A stretch of 64,000 bases of DNA, taken from Loripinus fragilis (lineage: Eukaryota > Mollusca > Bivalvia > Lucinida > Lucinidae). Position 1 is the stretch's first letter; each line of letters starts with the position of its first letter. Both the position numbers and the translations under genes were made by a program. The notes below the pieces were generated by a model. That model was not told where the DNA came from and did no database searches. It saw only the letters and a program-made list of their open reading frames with translations. Positions 1-10,845 of this stretch are shown in pieces. The DNA lies in contig OZ026515.1 of NCBI GenBank assembly GCA_964019695.1, positions 72,055,644 through 72,119,643 of the forward strand. The letters are read 5' to 3'.

Positions 1-1330
1 CATAATATCCTAACAATAAACATGTGAAAACAAGAAGACTAAATATTTTCTTTACATCCCAACTGAACTAGAGGAACCACATTTTGGTGCCGTGACCAGG
101 ATAACGCGTAACAGAGTCTTATCAAAGGTATCATAAAACAGTGTTCTACATGAATAAGTGAGGTCCAGAAACAAAACTGTATGCCTAGAATATACAGCCA
201 GCTAAAGTATAATTGTTGCTATTAGATGGAAATCAGCATCAGTTTCACAAAACAGAATGAACAGAGAAGATTTAAGCATTGAATTAGCAATACCTTTGAA
301 GCTAAGAGTTATCTGTGATCAAAATGGTTAATTTTAACCAATAGGTTTGACAGGGGGTTATTTTTGTGAAGCAGGTCTATTAATGAGTCTTACAATTATA
401 AAATCATAGATATAAGGTTTTTCTCCTGTATGAACTGACTTGTCATAAGGTTTCTCTTCTGTATGAATTAAAATTCTTAATAATGTTACATATTAAGTGT
501 AACATTGGCTAGATGTAATTTTAATGTTAGAAACTAGATGTGTTAAGTACAGGTGTCAACCTATTGTATCATTTTGGCTAATATTATTGTGTAAGCACTT
601 CATTAAATAAGAATCGTGGCACTTAATATCAAAGAATATTTTTTTTTCTTTTTCCAATCCATAAAAGGGGAAACACTGAACATATCAACTTCTACCAATA
701 ATCACACTAGCATGATGATTCAAACTAAGCAAGTATTCAAGTATGTTTTACACTGAAACATAATTATTGTATTTTTTACATTTCGATGAATTAGGGCCAT
801 GTGTTTACATCAAGTTAAAAAAATATGTTACCGGTCCTTGAATTTCATGAAAATTGGTCTATATATTCTTAACATATATGGATAGTTTATATGTTGAAAC
901 GGTATCTTGACAAAGACCGCAACCTGTAAAAATCTTAATTCCAAATTTGACTGAATACCAAATATACAGTCGAAAATTGGGGTACCATGCTACAAAAATG
1001 AATGCCTACCCAATATACTAATACATACAAAGCTATTTTAAGTAACAGCGAACTTATCAATGATATAGCTATTAAATAAAACATTTCTCCGCCCGTTACA
1101 TGATATGTAAATTACTTTAGAAATGATTATAACTGGGTACCCTAAGGTATTATAGTGATATCATTCATGACGTCATAAATTAGCAATGGAATTGCATAAA
1201 AACTCAAACGCACCATAAATATTAAAGTTATACCCCAGACAATTAAATAACATAATATTTTCAAAATCCAAGAGTTGGCAGACTCCCATGTTAATTTCCC
1301 ATACCATGCAAGAGCCCCTTTAATGATATT
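1..1330. other. AT-rich intron-like sequence, no recognised feature
   Basis: No exon-like segment with good splice borders or open reading frame is visible on either strand. Because CHMP3 exons follow on the plus strand, and the first visible exon begins in mid-codon, this is most likely intron of that gene. The N-terminal CHMP3 exons must lie upstream of the window. Confidence 0.5.
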
Positions 1331-1548
1331 TAATTATATTTGACCTTTTGGCCCCTCCCCAGGGCCCCAGGGGACGGGGAAAAAAAGTGCCGTTGCACAC
1401 CCTATTCATGTGAGGAACTCACACACCAAATTTAGTTGAATTTCGTCCAGTGGTTTAGGAGGTGATAGCATGATGGACAGACAGACGGACGGACAGAGGC
1501 AATTGCAATATCCCCGACGCTTTTTAAAAAAAAAAACGTGGGGATAAT
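1331..1548. repeat. Dispersed repeat with GACGGACGGAC tract
   Basis: The segment contains a C/G-rich palindromic patch, a phrase resembling AATTTCGTCCAGTGGTTTAG, then a GACAGACGGACGGACAG tract, and ends in TCCCCGACGC, an A run and CGTGGGGATA, which form a weak terminal hairpin. Repeats with this layout are common in mollusc introns. The GGACGGAC tract recurs near 58370 at the end of another element. Superfamily is unknown. Confidence 0.5.
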
Positions 1549-2270
1549 TAACTGTACATGTAAAATATGTTACCTGTTATTTAAAACTCAGTGATAAAAA
1601 ATCTTGGGAGAGTAGTGTAAGGCAAGCACTACAAACTGCTTTGTAGGAAATGACTATGGACTGTTGTTTTATAAAAGAGGTGTTTGTAGCCCTATGATGC
1701 TAAAACATGACAGTGGCATGATGTGTTTATTTGTAACAGGCCATTTATAAATAAAAAATAGTAAGTAAGTATGATCAGGAAATACCATAATCACAAACTG
1801 CAGACAACCCCGTGGCACCGCAAGGAAGAGCCGCTCAACCATCACGAGACACCAGGAAGACAAATTAAGCAAAGCAATCAGCTCTCTCTTCCCCATCAAG
1901 ATGATTGCAATACTAGAATGGACATTTAAGACTGCATATCCATTCATTGCCATGAGATTTAATGCTTCTTTATAATTCTGTGTATCAGGTCAGTTTTGAT
2001 TGACTGGGCAAAAAATGTCAACATAGCACACGCTTCTATAGAATGCTCAGCTATTACATATGCATAACATTGAAGAAACATTATAAGTGCTACAACAGAG
2101 CACTCATCTTATGCAACTATGTCCTGGTGCTAGTCGTTCATTATAAACACGTGGTTTCTGTTCAAACAGTTGCTCTCAGTTTTCTACAACTTTCTGAAGT
2201 GAAGCAGGTAAGTGAACAGATGGCATTTGTCATGAATGGTTGGAAAAAGGTTAATGTTTATATCTTACAG
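1549..2270. other. CHMP3 intron; open minus-strand stretch of unknown origin
   Basis: The sequence leads up to the acceptor TTACAG at 2265-2270. A 94-codon open frame on the minus strand (1669-1953) has a hydrophobic, Leu/Val/Phe-rich translation. It has no domain I can name and resembles spurious open frames produced by dispersed repeats. I do not call it a gene. Confidence 0.4.
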
Positions 2271-2392
2271 CAACTTTGAGAATAGCAGGAGCTCTGGAGA
2301 AGAGTACAGATGTGATGAAATCAATGCAGGCATTAGTGAAGATTCCAGAGATACAAGCCACTATGAGGGATCTCTCTAAAGAAATGATGAAG
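2271..2392 (+). CDS. CHMP3: CHMP3 (VPS24) exon: central helices of an ESCRT-III subunit
   Basis: CHMP3 polymerises with CHMP2 and CHMP4 at membrane necks in multivesicular-body sorting, cytokinesis and related scission events, and is remodelled by VPS4. This exon translates (first two bases complete a GCA Ala codon) to 40 residues beginning TLRIAGALEKSTDVMKSMQA and ending DLSKEMMK. It aligns almost residue for residue with the vertebrate CHMP3 stretch around VKIPEIQATMRELSKEMMK. The borders are good: TTACAG acceptor, AAG|GTAACA donor, ending in phase 0. Upstream exons (basic N-terminal core) are outside the window. Identification rests on family similarity recognised by eye and is strong. Confidence 0.93.
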
Positions 2393-2512
2393 GTAACATA
2401 ATCTGTCTGTCTCTCCTTCTCAGTAGTTTGTAAAGATACCAGAGATACATGCCACTATGAGGGACCTATCTAAAGAAATGATGAAGGTAATGTCTCTCTC
2501 TCTCTCTCTCTG

Positions 2513-2544
<32 letters not shown>

Positions 2545-2770
2545 AGTCATTAGTGAAGATACCGGAGATACAAGCCCCCCTGAGGGATTTTCTCTCTCAG
2601 TTGCTAGTGAAGATACCAGGGATACAAGCCACCCTGAGGGATCTTCTCTCTCTATCTAAAGAAATGATGAAGGTAATAAGAGACTCTCTCTCTCAGTCGT
2701 TAGTGAAGATACCAGAGATACAAGCCAACCTGAGAGATCTTTTCAAGAAATGATGAAGGTAACGAGAGAC
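2393..2770 (+). repeat. Tandem array of partial copies of the preceding CHMP3 exon with CT-rich spacers
   Basis: Four further copies of the exon's 3' part (LVKIPEIQATMRDLSKEMMK region) follow the true exon. They lie at 2424-2486, 2547-2590, 2601-2672 and 2697-2758. Each follows a CT-rich tract ending in CAG. Three end in ATGATGAAG followed by GTAATG, GTAATA or GTAACG, so acceptor, exon and donor were copied as a unit. The first copy begins with TAG, the second is truncated and lacks a donor, the third is open and in phase, and the last has a 1-base deletion causing a frameshift. The spacers are (CT)n microsatellites, which probably drove the expansion. Confidence 0.9.
2601..2672 (+). other. 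Potential cassette exon: intact in-frame copy of CHMP3 exon fragment
   Basis: The 72-nt segment sits between TCTCTCTCAG and AAG|GTAATA. It reads 24 codons without a stop in phase 0-0: LLVKIPGIQATLRDL, then LSLSKEMMK. Compared with the true exon it carries a 9-nt in-frame insertion in the DLS region and a Glu-to-Gly change. If spliced in, it would duplicate a helix segment without shifting the frame. No evidence of use is available here; the simple reading is a repeat copy that happens to be open. Confidence 0.4.
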
Positions 2771-2844
2771 AATATGTCTCCCTCCCTCCCCCCCCTCCCT
2801 CCAATCAAAAATTGATTTTATTATTTCTCAACCAAAACATATGT

Positions 2845-2876
2845 TGTTGATAAAATTTTGTTTGATCTCACTGCTG
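2845..2876 (+). repeat. Intronic echo of the end of the next CHMP3 exon
   Basis: The segment GTTGATAAAATTTTGTTTGA followed by TCTCACTGCTG nearly matches the last 32 bases of the downstream exon (2989-3020). The donor is changed: GTTGTA here versus GGTAAA there. It lies about 30 bp upstream of that exon's acceptor, so it is a partial exon duplication placed in the polypyrimidine region. Confidence 0.75.
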
Positions 2877-2908
2877 TTGTAATATTCTCTCTCTCTTGTA
2901 TATGTCAG

Positions 2909-3020
2909 GCTGGTATTCTCGAGGAGATGGTAGAAGATACTATGGAAGGACTAGAGGATGATGATGATGAAGAGGAAGCTCAAGAAGAAATTGATAAAGT
3001 CTTGTTTGATCTCACTGCTG
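2909..3020 (+). CDS. CHMP3: CHMP3 exon: acidic linker and helix 5 region
   Basis: The exon translates to AGILEEMVEDTMEGLEDDDD, an EEE-rich stretch, then EIDKVLFDLTA plus the first base of a Gly codon. Human CHMP3 has the equivalent AGIIEEMLEDTFESMDDQEE...EIDRILFEITAG. The acidic segment belongs to the autoinhibitory C-terminal half, which folds back on the basic core until ESCRT-III is activated. The exon starts in phase 0, matching the previous exon end, and ends in phase 1, matching the next. Acceptor is TATGTCAG, donor is CTG|GTAAAT. Confidence 0.93.
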
Positions 3021-3510
3021 GTAAATTACTACTTCTTCACATCACTAGATTTGCAGAATTGATAGATTATATAGATGTTACATGTTTTCTCATATATTAA
3101 GGCTTGTCAGGGCCTGAGGAAGATGTTTGAATATGAGCTCATTAGGCAAAGTGTTAAAACCCTGCAAGTGTGAATGCAATAAAACAAACATGTGTGACTG
3201 TTGTTCTTGCATTCCACACCAACATCACACCGAAAACATCTGGAAAACGGTATAATGACTGTTTTCTAACATAGGCTTCAGCTTGCAAACTGTCGATAAG
3301 TCTGACATTGTTTCAGTGGACAAGATTTTCATGAAAAAAGCAGCAATAAAATGGCAGTTCTGGATTGCAACACTTTCCAGTGCTTTGTCATACAAGTCTA
3401 CCATTGGCTGTTGCAAAGATTTTCAAGTTAAACCCTATGTTCAAAAAGCAGGCAAACTTCATTGTTTGAACATGGATTTTGTCTCATTTGACAATAGCTT
3501 CAATCAGCTA
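3021..3510. other. Start of the 7.8-kb CHMP3 intron; no recognised feature
   Basis: Open frames on both strands around 3225-3603 overlap each other. The plus-strand one runs into the inverted-repeat element that follows. No splice-bordered exon with family similarity is seen. Confidence 0.45.
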
Positions 3511-5013
3511 CAGGTCAGTCCCGTTACTAGGCGCTCATTGGGGTCCCAGAATCTCATTCGCGATATACGCGAAACGCGCACTAACACTTTGAGAGGAGCA
3601 TGAACAGCTGTACCTTAGTCAGTCTGGGTGGGGAATGTTCATTTCAGGAGTGGTTCTGAGTTCATTTGAACTCCAATAACACTTACTGTATAGATTATTC
3701 AGATAGTCAAATAAACAAACACAAGCTCTTTATGTTTTGTCATTCAAATCCCGTCAAAATAACTCTGTTTTAAACAAAAATCAAGTATTGAAAACACCTC
3801 TTCAAGTTGGTGTTACGGTATATGCGGTGTTATAGTAAACATTATACCCGCTAGAAAGTCTGGCATTAGAGTCTAGTACAGCTCTAATGAATATTGATTG
3901 GATAATTTTTACTGACCTCAAAGGTCAACTTCAGTGAGCTGTATTTTGATTGGCTGATATGGTATTCTGCATTGTGGCTAATGATTATTCAATTAAGCAA
4001 GGTTGTGTCACAGGTTAATGACCACTTTTACTGGTGGGAAATGCCCTGAGATTAATAGATGAAATTGGATAATTGGCTTTCCCATTGGTATCCTGGGTTA
4101 GGTGTGGTACTTGATTGTACATTGTCATCGACCGGAAGCATTTTATCAAATTCTGACCTGTCTGATTTGAGCACTGTGGGTACATGTGACATATTTGTTT
4201 ACCAAATGCGTCACAGAGTCATGTGATTCGCCCGATTGGCTGATTCAATATTGTTTATCAAGCGCGTCATCACGTGTCACTGAAACGGTTTCAATGAAAA
4301 TGCCATGCGGAGAATGTTTTCAAAAATGTTTTAGTGCAACAATATGATCAGTCTATGGCTGAATACCGTAATACCTATCATTGTTATAATTTGGCTACCC
4401 AACATGACCAGATATCTCCAATGAAGGATTATCTATAGGCATTTAACGCTTGTTACTTTTTAACATAGGTGTTTTGAGTAATGCGCACCGCGTAACAGCA
4501 CAAACCCGATTTTTCAGTCGTGATGTCCCATAGCAGACAGGTCGATCCTTTAGTATCGCACATGCGCAGACAATGCTTGATTGTATGGATTCCTGATCTT
4601 TGCACCCTTACATACCTTGTGTTGTGAGCTCAAGCAGCAGGTGTCAACTTTATTGATTTTAATTGGTGCAATTACAGGAAACTATCTAGACAAACATTTG
4701 GACAGGTGACTGGGCAGAAAGATACAATACACAACAATATCTTTATGTCAAATTACCCAGTGGAAATTGTGACAACCTTTTGAGCTGCCTCTGCTTTCTG
4801 GCGTTTTACAACAAGGGATTAATTAAGCATGCATTATTTGTTCCATAAATGAATAGTAATGTTCCGCAAAACAAATTTTTAGTTTAGAAAATGAAACAGA
4901 GATAGAACAATTTGGATAGATGAAAGATTTTTTTAAAATTTGGGAGCCATGGCAGATTCGCTCTATAAGCGTACTCGCGTAATAACGCGACGAGTACTAA
5001 CGGGACTGACCTG
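3511..5013. mobile_element. 1.5-kb DNA element with CAGGTCAGTCCCG terminal inverted repeats and TA flanks
   Basis: The left end CAGGTCAGTCCCGTTA and the right end TAACGGGACTGACCTG are inverted complements. Both are flanked by TA (3509-3510 and 5014-5015), as expected for a TA target-site duplication. Both ends continue into CG-rich inner repeats (CGCGATATACGCG left, ACGCGACGAGTAC right). The interior is AT-rich and shows no transposase, so this is a non-autonomous DNA transposon. TA duplication fits Tc1/mariner-like or other TA-using superfamilies; I cannot decide which. Confidence 0.65.
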
Positions 5014-8000
5014 TATGTGCATAGGTATTGATGTAAGAGTGTCAATTCATTATCTGTAAGGGGGAGTTCCACCCTATATGGAATTTACATGGGGTTCTGC
5101 CCACGCACAGAATTTTATGAAATTTTGTAGAAAGATTGTCTATTACATGTGTCTTCTATTTTTGAGATATTTACCCATTCATCTATTCCAGTTGTTAAAT
5201 TTAAATAATTTTAAATTTTAAAATCAAAAAAATGGACACCTTAATTAAAAGTGGCCCTAGGCGACAAGATTTTTGATTTTTCAACCTAATTTATTCTCAA
5301 CATGATGCCTAATAATTTGTAATAATGTATGTACCATACATGTATTTCAATGTATAAAATAAACAAGTCCACATCAAATTTTGTTTGAAGGTACCCCTAA
5401 ATTTAACATTTTGAAAATATTTTCAACAAATTAAATTGTCAATTTTGGCTAGTTGCAGTCCTTGTCAACCTATGAAATTTATATCAAATTTGTCCACACA
5501 TGTGTTTGTTATAATCATAAAATCTCAAGAAAGAATAAAACAGGTAAAATGGAGTTTTCGGAATTTCAATCTTAATGGTCAAAATTTTGCAGAATGTAAA
5601 AATCAAGATTTTATGTAAACTTCCAGCAGTATGCTCAATTTACATAGAGTTCTGTTCTGCACAGGCATAGATCTTGATGATATTATGCAAATTGACTGTT
5701 TGGCTTATAAGTATTTTGTTTTCAATTGCTTTACATTGGTTGGTTACAACATTTGGTATTGTGTAGTATGTGATTATAGGGGTACCCCCCAAATCAGCAT
5801 AATTTGCATCTATCCGAAATCAGAATGTCTATCAATGATAATGATAAGAATAATCTGTGAGTTCTAGCTTATGTGTGTGGTACACACATTAACTTTTCCA
5901 ACACATAAATTGTTTAAAATAATGTTTCTTTTAGAATATTTACTCAAATTCAGCTGTACAAATTATATCAACAATGTTTGGGTTTTAAGTGTGGTGTGTT
6001 AGAGTTCTTGTCAACCTTTCCCATCTATTTATAATTTGACTATATGTATAAGGCTAATATTCACAAGATTTGAAGCCCAGAAATATATTTTGTTTGAATG
6101 GTGAGTCAGACTTTTGTTAAATGAATAAATATAATTGAATCCATAATAAACATTTATTCCCAGTTTTACAGAATTGTTTAGTATGTCAGCATTATGATTA
6201 TGAGGTCATTTGAGAATCAAATTCATGATTCTATAACCACGATGAAAATAACAGCACAAAGACTGTTTCACCTCGTCTAATGCCAGATGTTCAGTATGTA
6301 TACATTCAAAAATTCGCTAAGTGTTTCTTGATATTTGAAAATCCATTTATAATCTTAAAAAGTATCATTTTTATTTTCATCAACTCCATTTCTATTTTTA
6401 AATCATTTGTTGAAATATTAATGATTTTAAATGGGGTTTATGATAAGTATTTTTGGATACGCTTTTGAAATGTTTTGGCAGATAGAACTAAATACAGGAG
6501 AAATATTCACAATCAATACCAATTAAGATACAATGCAATTCAAATAAGATTCTATAAACCATTCATTAAAATGTACACATTGAGTGACTAAGGGACTGCA
6601 AAATAAGGATACTATTTTAATAATGTGGGAAAACGGATCATTCCATAATAGAAATAAACTATAAAGTTTAAAACATAAGACTCAGTTTCACACAGTCTTT
6701 GCATGACATTAAATGGAAAGTGCAACAGCTCTCATGCCTCCTAGCACTGGCTTAAATTGTCTTCTACTTTCTGCTGAAACTAAATATTCCAGAAGTAACA
6801 GAATATCAAAATACAACACTTTATCAATGTACTGGGAAAAGATTAACCCAATACAAAGACAGCTGGTGTGAAATCCAAGTTCTCTGGAAAAAGAACCTAC
6901 CAAAATAGTGAGAACATACACAATTTCTTAAACACTTGACCTGGTTTCACTTAGTTTATATGAGTTAATGAGAAGTTTGCACATAGCCCTGAACCAATTT
7001 ACCCTTAATATTTAATTCGGAGGGACATAAGATAGAGGCAATTCTAGGTGCAACACGAACATAGAATGTAGATGGAGATGATGAATAACCTAGCATAAAT
7101 CCTAATTTGTTTGATTTTTTCAATGGCTGAAAGACATTAAGAGCATAACCACCTGTTGGCTTCAGTTCAAAAATAATTTGGAAACCAGTTGAAGATTCAT
7201 TCACAAATGATACCTGCTGGACATCCACCCATACAACTAAGTTCTAGACCAAGTGCTACTTATCAAGTGCTGCTTACAAAAAATGCCAGTTTTATGCTAT
7301 TGAATTAGCTAAAACGTATGACACCAAAAATATTTGTACCTAATTTGGATGAAGATACTAAATAGTGATAGTCAATGAGTTTTTAGAATAATACTGGTGG
7401 AAAAACAGCAGTTTGTAAGACCTAACTGGAATATTTTATTTGAAATCACTTAAGAATCAAAACTGACTTAACTCATTTCATGCAAATTATGACACTTTTA
7501 CCGCTGTCCAAATTTTATGAAAATTTACATGCATAAAGAAGATGCATTTGACCTACTTTTCTGAAAATATTATGGGTTGACAAAAACTGGAACATGGTAA
7601 ATAATAGGACAGAATCCCCTATAGACACTAACTTTAGTGTTCAATATGGGGATAATTCAAATTTTGATGGGTCAGAAAAAAATTATCTAGATGTATTCAT
7701 ATACATTAGTGGTAGTAAGGTATACCCTGGGAAGTCTTCTTTCATATTATATTCAAAGAATGTAGCAGTCAATAATGTTAATGATTTGAGACTGATATTT
7801 AATAGGTCATATATTGGTACAAAGAGGGTGTACATCTAGGTGCCCCCCTGTGGCCTAACAGCCTTCGAGGAATGAAATAATTTCATTTTTGTAGTAGTTA
7901 TAACATAGGTATTCAACATACAAAATATTATCGAAATCCATGCGTGGGCAGATTTGGAACTCCCCCTTTGAATTTGCAATTTATGTGCAATGCAAACAAA

Positions 8001-8221
8001 GTTGTATTCAAACAGCAGAGGTGCATATCACATCAGCATCTGCACAGTCTAACAGTCTAATCAGCAGCAATGTTATTTACTCGCTGGAAAGTATAAGCTA
8101 AACTTTCTAAATGGTAAATTTCAATATTCAAGATAGTATCTGAAGCTGAGAAGGCTGGTTTAAGCTTAACCATAAACAAACCCCAAAGACAGGTTTTCTA
8201 ATGACCAGGGCCTGTATGAAA
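5014..8221. other. CHMP3 intron, AT-rich, no recognised gene
   Basis: Small open frames up to 87 codons occur on both strands but none shows a domain, splice-bordered exon or repeat signature I can name. The last 200 bp (8040-8210) look like a degraded member of the CCCCAAAGACAGGTTTTCT palindromic family described downstream, cut by the hAT-like insertion that follows. Confidence 0.4.
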
Positions 8222-8816
8222 TAGTGGTGCAACAATTCACCGCGGTGCACCTTGAACCGAGTATTGAAGCCTCAATTCGATTTTCGATGTCTAATCATGC
8301 ATTTTCGGTTCGATTCAGTCATAGAAATGCATGGAAAATGGAAAATGCAATTCTCTCTTTTTCTCTTTAAAATAAACAAATGAAATGATAATTAACCCCA
8401 ACTTAATACATTAACCAGCCCCATTTGTCTGTCTTTTCCGATAAAAAGAAAACAAGTATTGGCTTTTACAAAGAGTAAGCGACATTGTTTTTGTGGTACT
8501 TTTTCCAATATAACAGATTACATGATTCATTGAATAGGAGGAGAGTGATTCTTACATCAGCTTATCACTGATTTATAAGTAAACCCCATAATCTAGGACA
8601 CCTTTATTTTAAATACTGGGTAAAGCCAGGTCAGGGCTTCATGTGCACCTCATTTGTGTTTTTGAACATGTTATAAAATTAAATCTTTTAAAACACAAAG
8701 TCAGACTAGAGAATGAGCTGCACATGAAGTCTGAATTGAACCGAAAATAATTGAATCGAGAGTTTTGCATCGCAATATCTATCTAACCGAGGCTTGACTG
8801 TATTGCTGCAGCTCTA
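8222..8816. mobile_element. hAT-like non-autonomous DNA transposon
   Basis: The left end TAGTGGTGCAACAAT and the right end (complement TAGAGCTGCAGCAAT) are imperfect terminal inverted repeats of the hAT type. They are flanked by an 8-bp near-identical duplication, GTATGAAA (8214-8221) and GTATGAAT (8817-8824). Subterminal TTGAACCGAG and GAATTGAACCGAAA motifs recur in both halves. At 595 bp with no open frame it cannot encode a transposase. It split an older palindromic MITE. Confidence 0.7.
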
Positions 8817-9251
8817 GTATGAATTATACTTGATATGGGCCTTACCCTAGGAAGATCTGTTTTTGTTGCTTGCAAATAACAAAGGCACAGATCAGCCTGT
8901 GCATCTACACACTTTGTTTGATGCCTTTATCAATCACTGATATAAAATGTTATCAGATTCTAACTTATCCTATGTTACTGTCTGAGAAGATGGGTTTGAG
9001 CCTTACCTGGTCCCAAATGTTGAAGCCAGGTTTTGTTGCTAAGTATCAGTGTAAATGAATATCTTGCAAATTAGACTGAGCTTAGAGTAATAACATAGCA
9101 GAGAATGATATTTCAGGGGTCTGTTTTACATTATTACATAAAATGTGTATGCTCTTGAACACCCTTAGGGTGTTGGAAAGCTGTATACCAAATTTCAGCT
9201 GTTTAGGAGATACAGTGGATAGTGTTTTCATGATCTTTAAACCCATCCCCT

Positions 9252-9437
9252 GGAGCGCAGTGGCTCAGTTGGTGGGGATCGAAGGGTTGCTATTTCGTGT
9301 CTCACCACCGGTGGAGTCACTGTGTTATGTCCTTGAGCAAGATATTATATCCGCTGTTTAGTACTGGTTCAACCCAGGAAGACCTGTCATGACATGACTG
9401 AAAATTTGTAGACTAGGACATAATCAAAACAAACTAA
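9252..9437 (+). mobile_element. tRNA-derived SINE (family 1), diverged
   Basis: The head GGAGCGCAGTGGCTCAGTTG carries a box A-like motif. It continues through the CACCGGTGGAGTCACTGTG region, the CTTGAGCAAG motif, TACTGGTTCAACCCAGGAAG, and a CAAAACAAAC-like tail. The box B region is damaged. It is the most diverged plus-strand copy of a family that recurs at 17782, 22878, 27761, 31919, 50449, 56575 and 61167. Confidence 0.8.
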
Positions 9438-9709
9438 ATAACCTTCACCATGTGGTGGGGCCTAAAATGAATAGCAGGTATGCTCACATATGCCTAGGTA
9501 TATACCCCAAAAATATATCAAGTTTAATTGAAATCCTGGCAGTGGCACAAGAGAGAGCATAACAGACATTTAAAGATGGATTAGTGTGTTATAGTAGCCC
9601 TATTGATATGTATAAGGGCTTCGTCACTACAAAACCTGTCTTCGGGGTGTCCCACAAAGCGAGGCTTAAACCAGTCTCCTCAGCTACAGAGACTATCTAG
9701 AAAGGAGCT

Positions 9710-10602
9710 CTAGCGATAAGGCGTATATTTTCCCTAGTTGACATGATTACAAAACCTTAATTTTCAAATTGCCCTAATGTTTTTAAAATTGGTCTGTTCC
9801 GGTAGTAAAATTTACATAGAAAGCATAAAAATAGGTTCTAAAACGATTCATCATTTACAAAACCGTTAAAACTTGCGCCTTCTACTCCTACCCCTCATTT
9901 TACGTCTTTAGACTGGGTGCCGTTTAGACGAGAGTTTTAGTAAATCCTTTGCAGGTTTTCAAAAAGTAAAAGTGCTAAAATATTAAGGATATAAGTGCCC
10001 TTCCTTTTCGAAACTTTGCGGTATTCCTTCTGCGCATGCGTATGAAATATACTTAAAATTGTGACGTTTGCCATTGAAAAGATGAAACTGGCTTCTTTCA
10101 GTTTGTTTTTAGATGCTTTCCCCCCTAGACCCAAGATGCCCTTTGGACAATTAAATGTCGCTATACAAATATATAACATATGTAAAGGGCGTCTTGGGTC
10201 TAGGGGGGAAAGGGGTTGTATAAGCCAAAGAAGACATCAAATATCTGACAAAAAATAGACCACTTTGCAATTTGGTCGTTTTTATTGTACATCAACTGTA
10301 TAAATAGTTTTACTGTACATAGAGTGATAGGACGATTGGTACCCTTGCTTAACGGTCTAGTTCCCATATATGTTACCGAATAACAAGTACAGTTGATGAT
10401 CAAAATAAATTCTCATTCAATGAGAAGTAGAGTTATTACATGCATTAAGGAAATCCCGTTTTAAATATACAAATTCGGGGGCAATGCTGCATCGACGGCC
10501 CGTCTATATATATTTCTTGAATGTGCCTAGTTTCTCCAGTTGTTTTTTTCAACAAAATAAAACGAACGTCTCGTTTAGGGAGATTTCTCGCCTTATCGCT
10601 AG
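9710..10602. mobile_element. Foldback insertion with CTAGCGATAAGGCG ends
   Basis: CTAGCGATAAGGCG at the left and its exact complement CGCCTTATCGCTAG at the right bound about 0.9 kb inserted into an older MITE. The inverted ends extend imperfectly inward (TCCCTA blocks on both sides). The interior holds a strong hairpin at 10117-10211 and no transposase-like frame. Confidence 0.6.
10117..10211. repeat. Strong hairpin inside the foldback
   Basis: TTTCCCCCCTAGACCCAAGA followed by TGCCCTTT is inverted as AAAGGGCGTCTTGGGTCTAG followed by GGGGGAAA. This gives a nearly perfect 30-bp stem with a loop of about 40 bases. Open frames over it on both strands are consequences of the palindrome. Confidence 0.85.
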
Positions 10603-10845
10603 AAATTCTTATAATTTTGCTTGTAGCAAGTATAGATATGATACTTTCCAAATAGTGAATAAAAAAAAACCCCTGATCAGTATGTGCGGATGCGCAGGCT
10701 GGTCTGCACCTTGTTGTTCGCAACCCCCCAAAGACAGGTTTTCGTGTGTTGAGGCCCATATTAAAGGAAAAGAGCACACAATTGACACTCTACTTGTATA
10801 CCTGGATGTATTATATATATATATATTGGCTTTGTGTCTTTTCAG

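Larger units (their letters stand above)
9606..10762. mobile_element. Palindromic MITE (TATGGGCCTTGATG family), split by a larger insertion
   Basis: The left half runs from AAGGGCTTCGTCACTACAAA through CCAGTCTCCTCAGCTACAGA. The right half resumes with CTTGTAGCAAGTATAGATAT and ends CCCAAAGACAGGTTTTCGTG plus GAGGCCCATA. An intact relative lies at 12334-12567, showing what the uninterrupted element looks like. About 0.9 kb of unrelated sequence separates the halves. Confidence 0.7.

Noticed and set aside
1669..1953. 94-codon minus-strand frame as a gene
   Set aside because: Hydrophobic, no domain recognised, no supporting splice or regulatory context, and located in a CHMP3 intron. It may be a repeat-derived frame.
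3283..3603. 106-codon plus-strand frame in the CHMP3 intron
   Set aside because: It runs into the inverted-repeat element at 3511 and overlaps an open minus-strand frame. No family similarity seen.
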